DNA of 64,000 nt, from positions 15,837,001-15,901,000 of the forward strand of contig JAVTVX010000021.1 in assembly GCA_033439265.1 (NCBI GenBank). The letters are read 5' to 3'. Origin of the DNA: Dillenia suffruticosa. Taxonomy: Eukaryota; Streptophyta; Magnoliopsida; Dilleniales; Dilleniaceae. The position numbers and the translations under genes are program-made. This document shows, in pieces, positions 49,739 to 62,400 of this stretch. Position 1 is the first letter of the stretch; every line of letters begins with the position of its first letter. The notes under the pieces were generated by a model that was not told where the DNA came from, searched no databases, and worked only from the letters and a program-made list of their open reading frames with translations.

Positions 49739-52048
49739 ATGTCCTCTTCCCCTCCAAATAAACTCCTCTTTCTTACTCTTGTCTCTCTCCTCTTCTTCCA
49801 AACCCTAGCTGAATCTATCAGCACAAAAAAAACCTTCATATTTAGGGTTGATAGGTTCTCAAAACCCTCCATTTTCCCAACCCATTACCATTGGTACACC
49901 TCGGAATTCACCTCCTCCTCCTCAATCCTCCACTTATACGACACAGTCTTCCATGGCTTCTCTGCAAAACTCACTCAAACCCAAGCCGAGTCTCTCTCCA
50001 AACACCCTTCAGTCCTTGCCGTGTTCGAGGACAGGAAACGGCAGCTACACACAACCCGATCTCCTCAGTTTCTGGGTTTAAGGAATCAACGAGGTTTATG
50101 GTCGGAATCCGATTATGGGTCTGACGTCATCATTGGAGTCTTCGACACCGGAATCTGGCCAGAGAGAAGGAGCTTTTCGGATCTGAATCTGGGGCCGATT
50201 CCTAGTAAATGGAAAGGAATTTGTGAGACCGGAAAAGGTTTCGAAGCTTCGAATTGCAACAGAAAGCTCATCGGAGCTAGGTTTTTCTCCAAGGGTCATG
50301 AATCTGGAGCCGCAGCATTCGGAGGAATTAATGAAACTGTCGAGTTTTTATCTCCGCGAGACGCCGACGGTCATGGTACTCACACCGCCTCCACCGCTGC
50401 CGGAAGATACGCTTTTCAGGCGAGTATGTCGGGATATGCCGCCGGAATCGCAAAAGGAGTTGCTCCAAAAGCTCGAATTGCTGCCTACAAGGTCTGCTGG
50501 AAAAACTCGGGTTGTTATGATTCCGACATCCTCGCCGCATTTGACACCGCCGTTTCTGATGGCGTCGACGTCATCTCTATCTCAATCGGCGGTGGCGATG
50601 GGATTTCCACGCCGTATTATCTCGACCCAATTGCAATCGGATCTTATGGAGCCGTCGCGAAGGGCGTTTTGGTCTCGTCCTCCGCAGGAAACGACGGGCC
50701 GAATGAAATGTCAGTGACGAATGTCGCGCCGTGGCTAACCACCGTCGGCGCCGGGACAATTGACAGAAATTTCCCCGCCGACGTGATTCTCAACGACGGG
50801 AGGAAACTCTCCGGCGTATCGCTCTATGCTGGAGAGAATTTGAAAGGAAAAATGTACCCTTTAGTTTATCCGGGAAAATCTGGGGTTCTCTCAGCCTCTT
50901 TATGTATGGAGAATTCTCTGGATCCAAAAATGGTGGAGGGTAAAATCGTCATTTGCGATAGGGGGAGTAGTCCAAGAGTGGCGAAGGGGCTAGTAGTGAA
51001 GAAGGCCGGTGGGATTGGGATGATTTTAGCCAATGGGGAATCAAACGGGGAAGGGCTAGTTGGGGATGCCCATCTTTTACCTGCTTGTGCTGTTGGGGCA
51101 AGTGAAGGGGATGCCCTAAAGGCTTTCATTGCCTCGAATGCAGCAGCTATGGCTACAATCGAGTTCCGCGGAACCGTAGTTGGGGTCAAGCCAGCCCCAA
51201 TTATCGCTTCATTTTCAGGCAGAGGACCTAATGGGATGAACCCAGAAGTCCTCAAGCCTGACTTGGTTGCGCCAGGGGTTAATATTTTGGCTGCATGGAC
51301 TGATGCAGTTGGTCCAACTGGACTAGACTTGGATAACAGGAAAACGGAATTCAACATTCTATCAGGAACTTCTATGGCTTGCCCACATGTGAGTGGCGCA
51401 GCGGCTTTGCTCAAGTCCGCGCATCCAGACTGGAGTCCAGCTGCCATCCGGTCTGCGATGATGACAACAGCAACTATTTTGGATAACAGAATGCAGTTGA
51501 TGACCGACGAATCGACCGGGAAGTCATCAACTCCCTATGATTATGGTTCTGGGAATTTGAACTTGGACCTAGCTATGGATCCAGGATTGGTTTATGATCT
51601 CAATGCCAATGACTATGTCAACTTTTTATGTGCAATTGGATATAATACAAGAACAATCCAGGTGATCACTCACAATCCGGTGACTTGTCCTATGAAGAAG
51701 CCATTGGTGGAGAATTTGAATTACCCATCAATGTCAGCAGTGTTTTCCAGCACCAAAACTGGAGTTTGGACCAAGACATTCATTCGGACTGTAACGAATG
51801 TCGGACCATTGAATGCTGTTTATAGAGCAAAGATCGAGTCACCAAAAGGTGTGACCATAAGTGTGAAACCTGGGAAGCTTGTGTTTTCTGAGAAGGCTAA
51901 GAAAATGAGCTTTGTCGTGAGTGTGACAACCGACACTAGGAACTTGGTGTTGGATGAATCAGGTGCAGCATTTGGATCATTGTCTTGGATGGATGGTAAA
52001 CATGTTGTTCGGAGCCACATTGTGATTACCCAGTTGGACATTTTCTAG
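49739..52048 (+). CDS. Subtilisin-like serine protease (subtilase, SLP2/SBT1 type), single exon
   Basis: An intronless 769-aa ORF, the usual length for plant SBT1 proteases. Order: signal peptide (KLLFLTLVSLLFFQTLA), I9 prodomain to about residue 105, and a peptidase S8 domain with D136 (VFDTGIWPE), H212 (DGHGTHTAS), oxyanion N318 (SAGNDGP) and S545 (GTSMACPHVSGAAALLKSA). A PA domain is inserted between H and S (about 365-480), and a C-terminal fibronectin-like domain starts near NYPSMS. The complete catalytic set predicts an active, secreted, self-processing protease of the cell wall. It resembles Arabidopsis SLP2 (At4g34980) as I recall it, which fits its position after the ADF gene. A TATA-like 'ctatatta' at about 49673 implies a leader of roughly 35 nt. 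Confidence 0.96.
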   Translation: MSSSPPNKLLFLTLVSLLFFQTLAESISTKKTFIFRVDRFSKPSIFPTHYHWYTSEFTSSSSILHLYDTVFHGFSAKLTQTQAESLSKHPSVLAVFEDRKRQLHTTRSPQFLGLRNQRGLWSESDYGSDVIIGVFDTGIWPERRSFSDLNLGPIPSKWKGICETGKGFEASNCNRKLIGARFFSKGHESGAAAFGGINETVEFLSPRDADGHGTHTASTAAGRYAFQASMSGYAAGIAKGVAPKARIAAYKVCWKNSGCYDSDILAAFDTAVSDGVDVISISIGGGDGISTPYYLDPIAIGSYGAVAKGVLVSSSAGNDGPNEMSVTNVAPWLTTVGAGTIDRNFPADVILNDGRKLSGVSLYAGENLKGKMYPLVYPGKSGVLSASLCMENSLDPKMVEGKIVICDRGSSPRVAKGLVVKKAGGIGMILANGESNGEGLVGDAHLLPACAVGASEGDALKAFIASNAAAMATIEFRGTVVGVKPAPIIASFSGRGPNGMNPEVLKPDLVAPGVNILAAWTDAVGPTGLDLDNRKTEFNILSGTSMACPHVSGAAALLKSAHPDWSPAAIRSAMMTTATILDNRMQLMTDESTGKSSTPYDYGSGNLNLDLAMDPGLVYDLNANDYVNFLCAIGYNTRTIQVITHNPVTCPMKKPLVENLNYPSMSAVFSSTKTGVWTKTFIRTVTNVGPLNAVYRAKIESPKGVTISVKPGKLVFSEKAKKMSFVVSVTTDTRNLVLDESGAAFGSLSWMDGKHVVRSHIVITQLDIF

Positions 52049-53995
52049 TCTGATGGTGCGGCTGTGATCTGATCGATCAATCATCGATCTGATGGTGGAT
52101 TCGGCTCTTTAGATTACTATAGGGTGCAGTGTATTTATGCACTGTAGCAGAACTTTGCTGCTACTATACATAGTGCAACTGTTTGTTATGCTTTGTAGTG
52201 TGTTGGTGTTCCATTGTTGGCAAAGAAAGGGCTAGGAAGGGGCCAAAATGGGACTTGCTTCGGTGACTAGTGTTCTTTTTCCATTTCCCCCTTTTTTGTT
52301 TGTATGTTTGCTCACTCTTGTGATGTATTTATAAACACCAGATGCTTTTATAGCTCTATATGTCAAATTATACTGACTATGTGAACTTTGTAGCATCTTG
52401 CCAACATTGTCTTCAATATAGTTTTGAGCAAAAATTTGTTGTTTCATGTTTGTCACTACGTTCACTCAGTATTCAATTGATTCTCCTTGTTATATAGAAG
52501 TTCCAATGTTTCTGAGTTCGAATAATAATGTTTTAAATTGATCAAAATATTTTTAAAATTAAATAAAAATACTTTTAAAAATATGTTAAGCTAAACTGTG
52601 TGTAATAATGAATGTACCCAAGTTTAGCCTGAGCATGGCAATGATGTTAGGCCTACCTCCCTTCTTGAGTCCAACCTGACCTGGCCATGTTCTTCTCTAG
52701 ACTCCAGTGGGATCGTGCTTTCCGCTATACTCTCGTGGCCAAGGGTTCTCCTAATATTTAAAGGAGGCTGTTTCTTAGCTTTGTGCAATGCTGTTTCCTT
52801 GTCAGCAAAGATAAACACGCCTCCACACTGCAATGTAAGCCAGGCATGGGCCCGATTGTGCAATTTTAAACTTTAACAAGAGAGGACTAGGGATGCTGCT
52901 TGATTTCCCTTCTAGGACCCCCTCCTGTATCGTTGTCCTCTTCCTTAAAACATGGTGAGAGAGAGAGAGAGAGGTAGGTTTGTTTTAAAGCCAAATGCAT
53001 TCATCAACATAAAGCCATGCTCTAATGAATGACCTACTTGACTTAAGTTTCATCAAAACCAAACCTCACGATTGGCACAGCTAGGGCCATAACATGACAC
53101 TAGAGGACCCTAATGATGAAACCCGTCTTTGCACTAAGCATTTAATGTGGGAACTATGTGAATCCTGCTATGCATCATTGGGCCCTCCAATTAAGTCAGC
53201 CACATGCTTCATTGTCCACCACCTTCCCTACACTGAGCAAACAGGGCTAATTTTTTTGTACTAGTAAGTGTCGTACATCAGTAAGAAAGAACAAGGAGCA
53301 ATCAGAGAAAATAGATCCAAATCAGTACTAGAAACAAATGACTTCAAGTGGATAATAGTTTATTTCAAGAAAGTGTGCTTATACATTGACTGAACTTGGC
53401 CAGAGGTTATGTGAAATTTCGCAATTACTTATTTAGGGTAGCAAAGATTTGAAGCAACGCCGCAAAGAAAATATTTTCTTAAACCTTATTAATTACCTAA
53501 CTAGTTAAATTATTGTTTCAGTTGAATTACAAATGTTGATAGTAAATGGTAAGATTTGTTAGAGAGAACATAAAAGGATTCGCATTCATAAATATAAAAA
53601 AATGCGAGATGGCATTTTTAACTCAACAACAAAGAGTTTGAATCAAGATTTTCAGAATGAGATGAGATATTAATATATCCGACACATAATTTAAATATGA
53701 AAATTTATCCTCTAAAAAAGAAAATATCAAACTGAATTAATCATAAATTAGGAAAATTTTGTTATTTATTTTTCTAAAAGTTAATAATTGGAGTAAAAAT
53801 AGAATATCCGGTAGGTGTAGAATTAAAGTAATATGACTTGAAGTACCTAGGGAGACAAAACTTTTTTAATAATGCCAACTTTAGCACCTCATTGGCTTAC
53901 CTAAAACAACACAGATTGTTGTGTAGATTGTCCATGTAACCTATGCTTTTGAATTTAAAAAAAGAAAAAAAAAAACCAATTCATAAATCCTAATG

Positions 53996-54048
<53 letters not shown>

Positions 54049-56316
54049 TTGGTTTTGTTTAATGTTAGATAATGTTGTTGTGGGGACGACCCATGTTTAA
54101 TGTTGGACTCGTGACATCAAACTGTTAAATCAAAGTATAAAGTCAAGCATTAGACAAGATCTTAACTGCCAAGTGCAAAATCTAATACAGTGGGGAGAGC
54201 AATTTTGAGACAATTTTCTTTTTTGGAAGGTTGTTCTTTTTCTTTTCTTTTTCTTCTTTTGCTTTCTAATGATTTTGCCTTTTTCTAGTTGGCTTTTTTA
54301 ATTAGTATTTTAATATCTTAATTGGGTCAAGTCATCTTCAATTATTATTGATATTATTTTACTTTTTTTACTTGACTACTAGTATTAAAAACTCGACTAA
54401 TCTGGTTTAAATAGTTATGATTCAATTTAAGTGTTAATTCTTTAGGCACTAACTTTTTTTTTATTTTTAAAATTTTAATTAAGTGAGATTAATACTCTAT
54501 CATTAAATCCACGATACATTTAGTGGAATCTTCACTTATTAAAGCCCTTTGTCTGTGGGTCTGGAGTCTAAAGTAGCCTTCTGGTTCTACTTTAGTGTTG
54601 GCCAAAGTAACATTTGGATTCAATTTTGGGAACAAAATGTTTATTGTGTATTGACTGATTAAACTTTTCCCCATTCACTTCCTTTTAGTTTTCATCCAAT
54701 TTAACCCACTCGGTGGCATTGGTGTTGGTGGTTCAGACTAAACTTGGGCTAGGTTAAAGTAAACTAACATAAAAGTTGGAAAATTATGTTAGCATAACAA
54801 ATATTTACATCAACTAGTCAATATTCCATTAGCATAATTATCACGAATCAGATTTTTCTAAGACTACAAAGTTCGACAAAATACAAATTCTAGGGGTAAA
54901 AATATACATAATACTCATTTTGGGATCTACCACCATCAATGCTATATCCGTATCACTTTCAAACTAGTTCCAGTTTAATAAATTTGAGCATCCTAGTAAT
55001 ATCAATGTGTCGGTCAAACTCTTTTGATAAAAAAATAATATGAATGTGACCCACATAAAAATTATTTATGTTTTTAACCCCATATTTAAGATTTTAGTAT
55101 AAAGTTTTTTGTGTACTGCATGATTTGCCAGCTATTGTTGGTGTTTATTGAGTTCTCAGTATAATCCTCCACCACCCCAGCCTCCCCCCCCCCCCCGGGG
55201 GCCAAAAAAAAAAAGAAAAAGGTAAAATTTATGTTGCAAGTGAACTAAGGAAAATGACAACATGGCAGTTTTTATCTGATTTTGATTTGCATATCAACTG
55301 CAATCTGCAAGTGCTTACAAGTATTAAGTGAAGATGATGAAATAGTTTCTCCTTTTGCTTCAACAATCTATATGCTCAGAGCTCACAGAAGCAGCTAAAG
55401 CAGACCATGTCACCATCCGCTGACCAAAGTGAACAAGTCCAAAATTTGCAACTTGGAAGAGCCCCAAGCTAAGCCTGAACTTTTGTGCATAATTAGTCGA
55501 AAATTTTACTCATTCCACGATGTCAGATTGCATGTTCTTACTCCAGCTTTCCATCTCTGTCAGAAGCTTCACACAGTTTAATCCCAGAAGAGTCACTCAT
55601 CCAAAAACACAAGAAAATGAAGGTCTTATAAGCACCTAGGAAGATCAGAGGTTTTGTAGAATTATCATACGCTTTGCTTGAAGAGGATCATGTTTATGAA
55701 AATCAAACCAGCATATGCCACCTTTGCAGATCTCTAAATTCACACTTTCAGGGTTTCTCTTCTGTTTAAGTATTAAGTTGCATCCAGATATTCAGGAAGA
55801 AGAGTGAGAGATATGATGACCCTGGAAGAGGTCACAGAAAGAATAAGAAGGATGAGGGTGGAGAGGATTCCTTCAAAGGAGAACATGCTGGATGGTAGGA
55901 AAAATCTCAGCAATATTACGTTTATGGCCCAGAGATAACTCCAGTAAGATGCGAGAGTATCTGATACCCTCATGGTTTTTTGGCCAACCAAAAATTATCA
56001 TCAAGTGAAGAGAGAGAGAGAGAGAGAGAGAGAGCAGATGCAAGTGGAGAGTATATAGCTCACAAGTTATGACAAATGAAGGGAAGGAGGCGTCTTAGTT
56101 GAACACCAAGTTAGATGGTATATGTGCATATTGTAAATTTGTAATACTGAAGTCCCTCATCCACAGAATGAATCCAATATTAATGGAATCTTCACACCTC
56201 ATTAAAAGAGTCCATACCTGGAACAGAAGGGAAATGTACAATTCCCGGCAAATTGAGATCACATAGCTACTGTTCACCAGCTCCATACACCTTCAGAAGA
56301 GAGAATTTAAGGGTTT
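52049..56316. other. Intergenic spacer downstream of the subtilase
   Basis: Subtilase 3' UTR, then AT-rich sequence with no gene recognised. It holds GA (52959-52972, 56007-56034) and CT microsatellites and a C/G tract at about 55184-55200. A minus-strand ORF at 55773-55991 encodes a hydrophobic stretch (ILSTLILLILSV) and could belong with the small membrane ORF upstream, but no joined model fits. Confidence 0.55.
54000..54043. repeat. (CT)n microsatellite
   Basis: A pure TC run of about 43 bp. Confidence 0.95.
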
Positions 56317-56585
56317 TTACCTTGTGAAAAAATAATAGGCATAAGTAAATAAAAACAGTTTTGCATTCACAAGAGTTATAAATCCTAATCCAAAAGCCAA
56401 TTTTTTGTCAAGATTTTCAATCATGCTGGACATAATCACATATTGAAGGCCAAGAACCGACAGTATCACAAGGTAGCAAGAGACATCCCACAATGCCAAT
56501 GTCTCTAGATGTAAAGGTTGAGGTTTCAATGAAATTACTGAAAAGCAGCCAAGAAATTAGTCAAGCATTTACCAGAGCCAGACAT
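56317..56585 (-). CDS. Possible small two-helix membrane protein (77 aa), unrecognised
   Basis: Two exons on the minus strand, 56585-56573 (ATG TCT GGC TCT G) and 56537-56317, have a good donor (GTAAAT) and acceptor (TTTTCAG) and join in phase. The product has a short cytosolic-like start (MSGSVISLKPQPLHLETLAL), helix 1 (VSCYLVILSVLGLQYVIMSS), a charged turn (ENLDKK) and helix 2 (FGLGFITLVNAKLFLFTYAY), then ends FFTR. The 36-nt exon block also follows a good acceptor (ATCTGCAG). I do not know the family. It lies just downstream of the PPR pseudogene in the same orientation, so it could instead be spliced 3' UTR of that gene or a chance reading. Confidence 0.3.
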
Positions 56586-57050
56586 GGTGCCAGTTCAATG
56601 CATCTTTACTGCAGATGAGATGCACAATAATGGCAACCTATCCGGATTATAACTATGAAACCCTGTTACTGAGATTGCTTCAGACTAGCTCCAAGCTGGC
56701 CAGAGAAAGAGCTCAGTCCACCACCGGCAAATCTGTCCAAAATAATCTCAAATAACAAGCATCCACTGCATTACCCTTCGCCCATAACCTGTAACCTGTC
56801 CAAAGAAGTGCCCAGTCATTGTACTTAATAGATTGCTAAGAGAGACAGGAGTTGGGAGGCAATTTCTGAATCTAACCTTTAAGCCATCTACCATACCCAA
56901 AAAAATCTAAATGCAGTCTGCTGCAACTGCATTTTAGCATGCCCTACAGGCAGCAAGCAATTTCCAGTTCACTTCCATTTATATGATCTTTCTACCAAAC
57001 TTTTACAGCACCCGATAATCCAGAAAATGCAGGAAGAGAGCAAGGAATGA

Positions 57051-58817
57051 TCAACCAAAATCATAAGAATGCCCTGCTAGCAAACTAATTCCTGGCTTCT
57101 TGATCAACCTCTTCTTCTTCGTACGTGATCTCAAAGCTTCCGCATCCTGGAAATTCGCAAGTGACGCCTGAACATTTGATAGCAGCACAGTTTGATCAGA
57201 CACATTGGGATTTTGATTGCGTATTTTGCTTGCGACAAGTTCTGCCAATCCCATTTCTTCATGATGAATACACAAAGTTCTGCCAACTCTCTCCAAAAGC
57301 CCATCCATAAACCTCCAAGCCTCCCAACAACTGGCCTGCATGTGCTATCATGTCAATGAAGCGGCTATAATGCTCCTCAGTGACTTCAATTCTATTCTCT
57401 TCCACAATCCTGAATGACTACAAGCACTCAATATGGAAAGATAGGTTGCACTGTCGGGGACATTCCCGTGCTCCATTTCATGGTAGAGAGAAACAGAAGT
57501 TTCTCCATGACCATTGATCCCGTACCCATTCAGAATTGTCTTCCATGAGACTACATCCTGCAGATAGCCCATCTCCTTGAACACAGTGCTCCAAGTTCCA
57601 TGTTTCCACATTTGGAGTAAGTTGATATAAGACAGTTCTGAACAGATCTGTCAAGATAAAAACCAGCACTGAAAGCAGAACAGTGTTGCTGCTGACAGAG
57701 CTTTAAAAGAGCAAGATCACCATGAGCAGATGAAAAACTGACAAGCAATACAGAATCAATTGCATGAATTCCTTGTACTCTCAATTCAAGGAGGAGATTT
57801 AGTGCTTCTCTTGGGTGTCCATTCTGCAAGTATCCTGAAACTATTGCTGTCCATGAAACTAAACTTTTTGTGGTTATTTGGTCAAATACACTTCTTGAGG
57901 AATCCAAATCACCACAATTGGAGTACACGATTATATTAGAGTTGGCAAGATTAAGATCAGATCCAAATCCACAGATGATGGATTGGACATGCAGTTTTCC
58001 ACGCTTCAAATCTCCTAGTAGTGCACTTGCTGAGAGGAGATTAATGAGGACTACCGCATCACAATATATTCCATTGGCTCTCATCAAGCAAAAGTGCTTC
58101 AAGACATCATAGGCAAGTCCAAGTTGAAGTAACAATCCCATTATTATTGTCCAACTGAAAGTATCTTTATATTGCATAGCATCAAATATCATCATGGCAG
58201 CATCCAAATCTAGGAAACTTGAATACATGTCCAGAAGTGAACCACAAACAAAAGTATCTAAAACAAGACCTAGTTGGACAGCCAAACTTTGTATTGACAG
58301 AAGCAGTGCCTGTGACTGCAAAGCAACACAACTCTGCATAAGAAGTATCAGGGTTGTGCTATCAGGAACAAGACCAGCCATCCTCAGTTGATTGAACAAT
58401 AAAACATCCTCTTCAAAGCAATCATTATATGCAAAACCCGTTAAAACAGCATTGCAAGAAACTAAACTCTTCTCCATCTGGTCAAATAACTTGCAAGAAT
58501 GGCCACACTGTCACATTTTGCATAAGCATCTAACAATGCAGTCCCTACAATTGATTCGAAATCCAACCCACTCTTAACAATCAACCCATGAACACATTGG
58601 GCATGCACCAAATCTTCCAACCCTCCCACTCAAACCAAAACACCTACAATAGTATAACTATTCGGTTCCAACCCCAAACCCTCATTTCCCTAAACAATTC
58701 CAAAGACTTTCCACAAAAACCATTCTTAGCATGCCCAAGAATTACAATAGACCAGGAAACCACATACTTCACAGGAATTTCACCAAACAGCTTTTCTGCA
58801 TTCCTGATCTCTCCCAT
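57051..58817 (-). pseudogene. Decayed pentatricopeptide-repeat (PPR, PLS/E-type) gene
   Basis: The minus strand encodes PPR motifs in broken frames. It starts in mid-motif (NAEKLFGEIPVKYVVSWSIV), passes through SLDFESIV-type and MEKSLVSCNAVLTGFAYND segments, and has one long open stretch, 58477-57551 (308 codons). The C-terminal E region is NPNVSDQTVLLSNVQASL and KKRLIKKPGISL. Frame changes or stops are visible near 58650, 58505, 57560, 57405 and 57345. Intact relatives bind organellar RNA and act in editing or processing. No complete N-terminus or targeting peptide is found, so the gene is probably dead, though the large open block suggests fairly recent loss. It is head-to-head with the ERD7-like gene. 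Confidence 0.85.
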
Positions 58818-59426
58818 TTTAAACTAGCTGCTCAGGAGCTTGCAGGCGCTGAATAGATCCAACCCAGAAAAAGAAAAGTTTCTGATTTGGCCAAAAGGCG
58901 AAAGGGTTTTCCTGATTTTTTAAAAAATCATCATATTACATAAGATCCAGTTTAGTAAGTTGCTTGACCTTCGCATGTCCTTGCAAAAACCAATTTTAAA
59001 CAAAGCTTTCTACTAAATAGAGTCCAGCCTAAGTAACTTAATCAAATATACAATGACAACTTTTCTTGCTCCCGAAACCTTGCACCCTTTGATTAAACCT
59101 TAAAACTCAAGAAAAACACAGAATCTGACCAAAAATGAAAAATCTAAAAGTCAATATGTTGTATTATGAAGAGGGCAAAATTGTCCAAAAAGAAAAAATC
59201 TCGAGCAATTCAAAAATCTTACAGCTGTTTGTCTCCGACACGTATACTACGCGTACGAGGCTTGTCTGAGTCGACCCACGTAACCATTAACTGTCATCAA
59301 AGCAATCATCACACGAGCTCGCATCCTTCGATACGAAGTTTCAAAGCCTTACATCCTACAAAAGCCCCTCAAAGAATCAATCCCTTCATATCCTATTCGA
59401 ATCGAATTTGAAACCTTTTTACAAAC
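58818..59426. promoter_or_regulatory. Upstream region of the ERD7-like gene with DRE- and ABRE-like sites
   Basis: About 600 bp between the PPR relic and the ERD7-like ATG. It contains CCGAC (59235-59239, the DRE core), ACGCGT (59249-59254) and CCCACGTAAC (ACGT at 59278-59281, ABRE-like), clustered 145-190 bp before the ATG. These sites match drought/ABA control known for ERD7; binding is not shown. Confidence 0.5.
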
Positions 59427-62400
59427 ATGTCGTCTTCAACTTCTCAAAACCCTAATTCTCTATACCCACAAGTTACTGCTTCAAACCCAGATTTAGATTC
59501 TCCATTTCTCACAAACCCCACAAGTTCTCCCTCCTCATCTTCCTCTCTCTACCCTTCTCTAGACCCAGAAGAGGTAGTTTCAGAAAATCCTAATTTGAGT
59601 CCAATGTCTGTGCCTATAGAAGAACTTCTGATCAAAATTTCAGGCTCAATCGTTCACTTAATCGACAAAGAACAGAGTATTGAACTCGCTAGTGGAGATT
59701 TCTCGATCATTAGTCTCCGACAAGGCGAAAATGTCATCGCAGTTCTCGCTCGTGTTGGCGAAGATATTCAATGGCCTCTGGCTAAAGATGAAGCCTGTGT
59801 TAAACTTGATGAATCACACTATTTCTTCACTCTACGTCTTCCTGATGAGAATTCAGCAAATGGGTCTGAGAATTTGCTGAATTATGGGTTAACAATCGCA
59901 TCAAAAGGTCAGGAGAGAGAATTGAAGGAATTAGATAGAATTTTGGAGAAGTACAGTAGCTTTTCAGTGCAGAAGGTTTCTGGGGGTTTGGATGGATCAG
60001 TGGCCAAGGAAACATCACCCGAGGATATGGATGTGTCAGAGAATAAGAGGGAGTTGATGGAGAAGAGCTCGGCGGCGTATTGGACAACTTTGGCGCCGAA
60101 TGTGGAGGAATATAGTGGGAGTGTTGCCAGGCTGATTGCGGCGGGTTCAGGGCAGTTGATCAGAGGGATTTTGTGGTGTGGTGATGTTACCGTAGACAGG
60201 TTGAAGTGGGGAAATGAATATTTGATGAAGACGATGGGACCTGGTTCATCTTCTGAAGTTAGCCCTGAAGTTATGAGAAGGATTCACAGGTATTCATCAT
60301 TTAATCTTTGCTAGCTATGATTTTTTCTAATAAAGTTGCAATCTTGAGTTTGCATTTTCACGCGCACTAAGCGAGCACACTTCGTAAATTCCGTGTGATT
60401 ATCAATTAGACCTTACTTGCATGGTTGCATCTTATAATAGCTTTCACAAAATTCAAGTGATATCAGTGCACAAACCCCTTTTCACCTCATTTAAGAAAAT
60501 TTCACGATTGGAGATAATACCAGAGTGAGAGTGTTAAGTGTAAAACAATTGATAATTACAAGTTTGAGCTTTTTGAGTTCATAGATGTTTCACAGAATTT
60601 AAGAATAGCTAAGTTGAAAGTCAGGGCTTTTTTTAGTTAGGAAAAACATTTGCTTTTGTTAGTTAATGCATGTTTCTTGAATAATGGTAATAATTTTTAC
60701 CTTTTGGGAATGCATTTTATTATGGACATGTGGACTCAAAACTCCACTAAGTTTAAGTCTTGCACCTTTGATTTAGGAGTGCAGATTTCCTTGCTAGCTA
60801 ATTTGGAAGTCATTTGTTTTTGCTTGTTTATATTTAAGATCTTAGATATTGGTTATGGTTTTTGTAAATTTGTTTGATGGATTTTTCTCCCCTAGAGTAA
60901 AGAAGTTGACGAAGATGTCAGAGAAAGTGGCAAATGGAGTTCTCTCTGGGGTTGTGAAAGTGTCTGGCTTTTTCACAAGTTCTATTGTCAACTCCTCTGT
61001 AGGAAAGAAGTTTTTCAGCCTCTTACCTGGAGAAATTGTGCTTGCTAGCTTGGAAGGATTCAGTAAGTTGATCTGCCCAACATATATGTTTATTTATTTG
61101 TTAAAACGAATTCTTCGGTATTAGGTTTGTCTCGCGGCCTTTTAGATGTTATAAAGTAGCACATGTTAGGCACAAGCCGTCTTTACTGAGTAGGAGAGTG
61201 CTACTTTTCAACCTACATGCCCACTTGAAGTGAATTTTCCATGACAGGTAAATGTAGTTCCATTGATATAGATCCTCATTTCTACTTTAGTAATTAAATT
61301 TTAATATAAATCTCCTAATTACAAATTAAAATATAGCACATGTGGCCGGCTAACTGATTCTCTATGATGATTTGGTTAAAGGTAGCACATTTGAAGGTAT
61401 TTCTCATTGCTCAGTATTAGTTGGAACTGAAATTCAGTGTCTTTGATGTCTTTAGCGTAGATTGTATGCAACCTGAGGATCTTAAATCCCGAAATTGAGC
61501 TATTTATTCCTCACTGATCTAAACAGAAGATGACTCCTGGCAAATTGAAAGGATAGAGAGTCATGCCTAGCCCAAATATTTAAGATACCAAGTTGTCTTA
61601 TCTACTATATGGCCCTAAAATATGAATCATCCAGCTTCTTTCTTATGGTGTTTTTCCTTTTTTACTTGAACAGACAAGGTCTGTGATGCTGCTGAAGTTG
61701 CCGGTAAGAATGTCATGTCAACCACTTCTGTTGTGACCACAGGACTCGTTTCACAGAGGTAACTGCATTTCTCTAGTTGTGCCTTTTTCAATGTAGCAAT
61801 CATTTTATACCCTCTATGATTAAAACAGATTTTTACCTTTATGACTGTATATTTCTTTCTAGGAAAGTTGGCATAGAATTGTGGTCTGTTGTTCCTTAGT
61901 GGAATTTTCCCTTTTGCTGTATGTTGCAAGGTTTCCATCCAGAGGAAGCTTCACTCTTATAGGACTTCTTGAGATATATATCAACCTTATGAAAGCCTTA
62001 TTCTATAGTATGCATCCTTTTATTTTATTTGTAGCCATTGATATTGCTCTTAAGTGATAGATGGGCGGGAAATGGAACATATGATTGGGTGATATGGCAA
62101 GACAAGTGGTATATATTTCCCTACATGAGTGCTGAATATATGATATGGTCTTTTTGTGTGCCTGCGCACTTGAAACAATCAATTAAAAGTTCTCATAGTT
62201 ATCCAAGGATGGATTACTGTGACTCAGAGTCACATTTCTAAAAATTAATTTTTTATAATTTGTATTATTGATTTGATGCTGTCTTTCTCAGGATTGAAGT
62301 ACAAATGAATGAGGAAAAACTAATAACATCGAATAAACGAAGAAAAAAAAAACCCTGTATTTTATGAGCCATGTCATCACTTCATGCCATAACTAAATGA

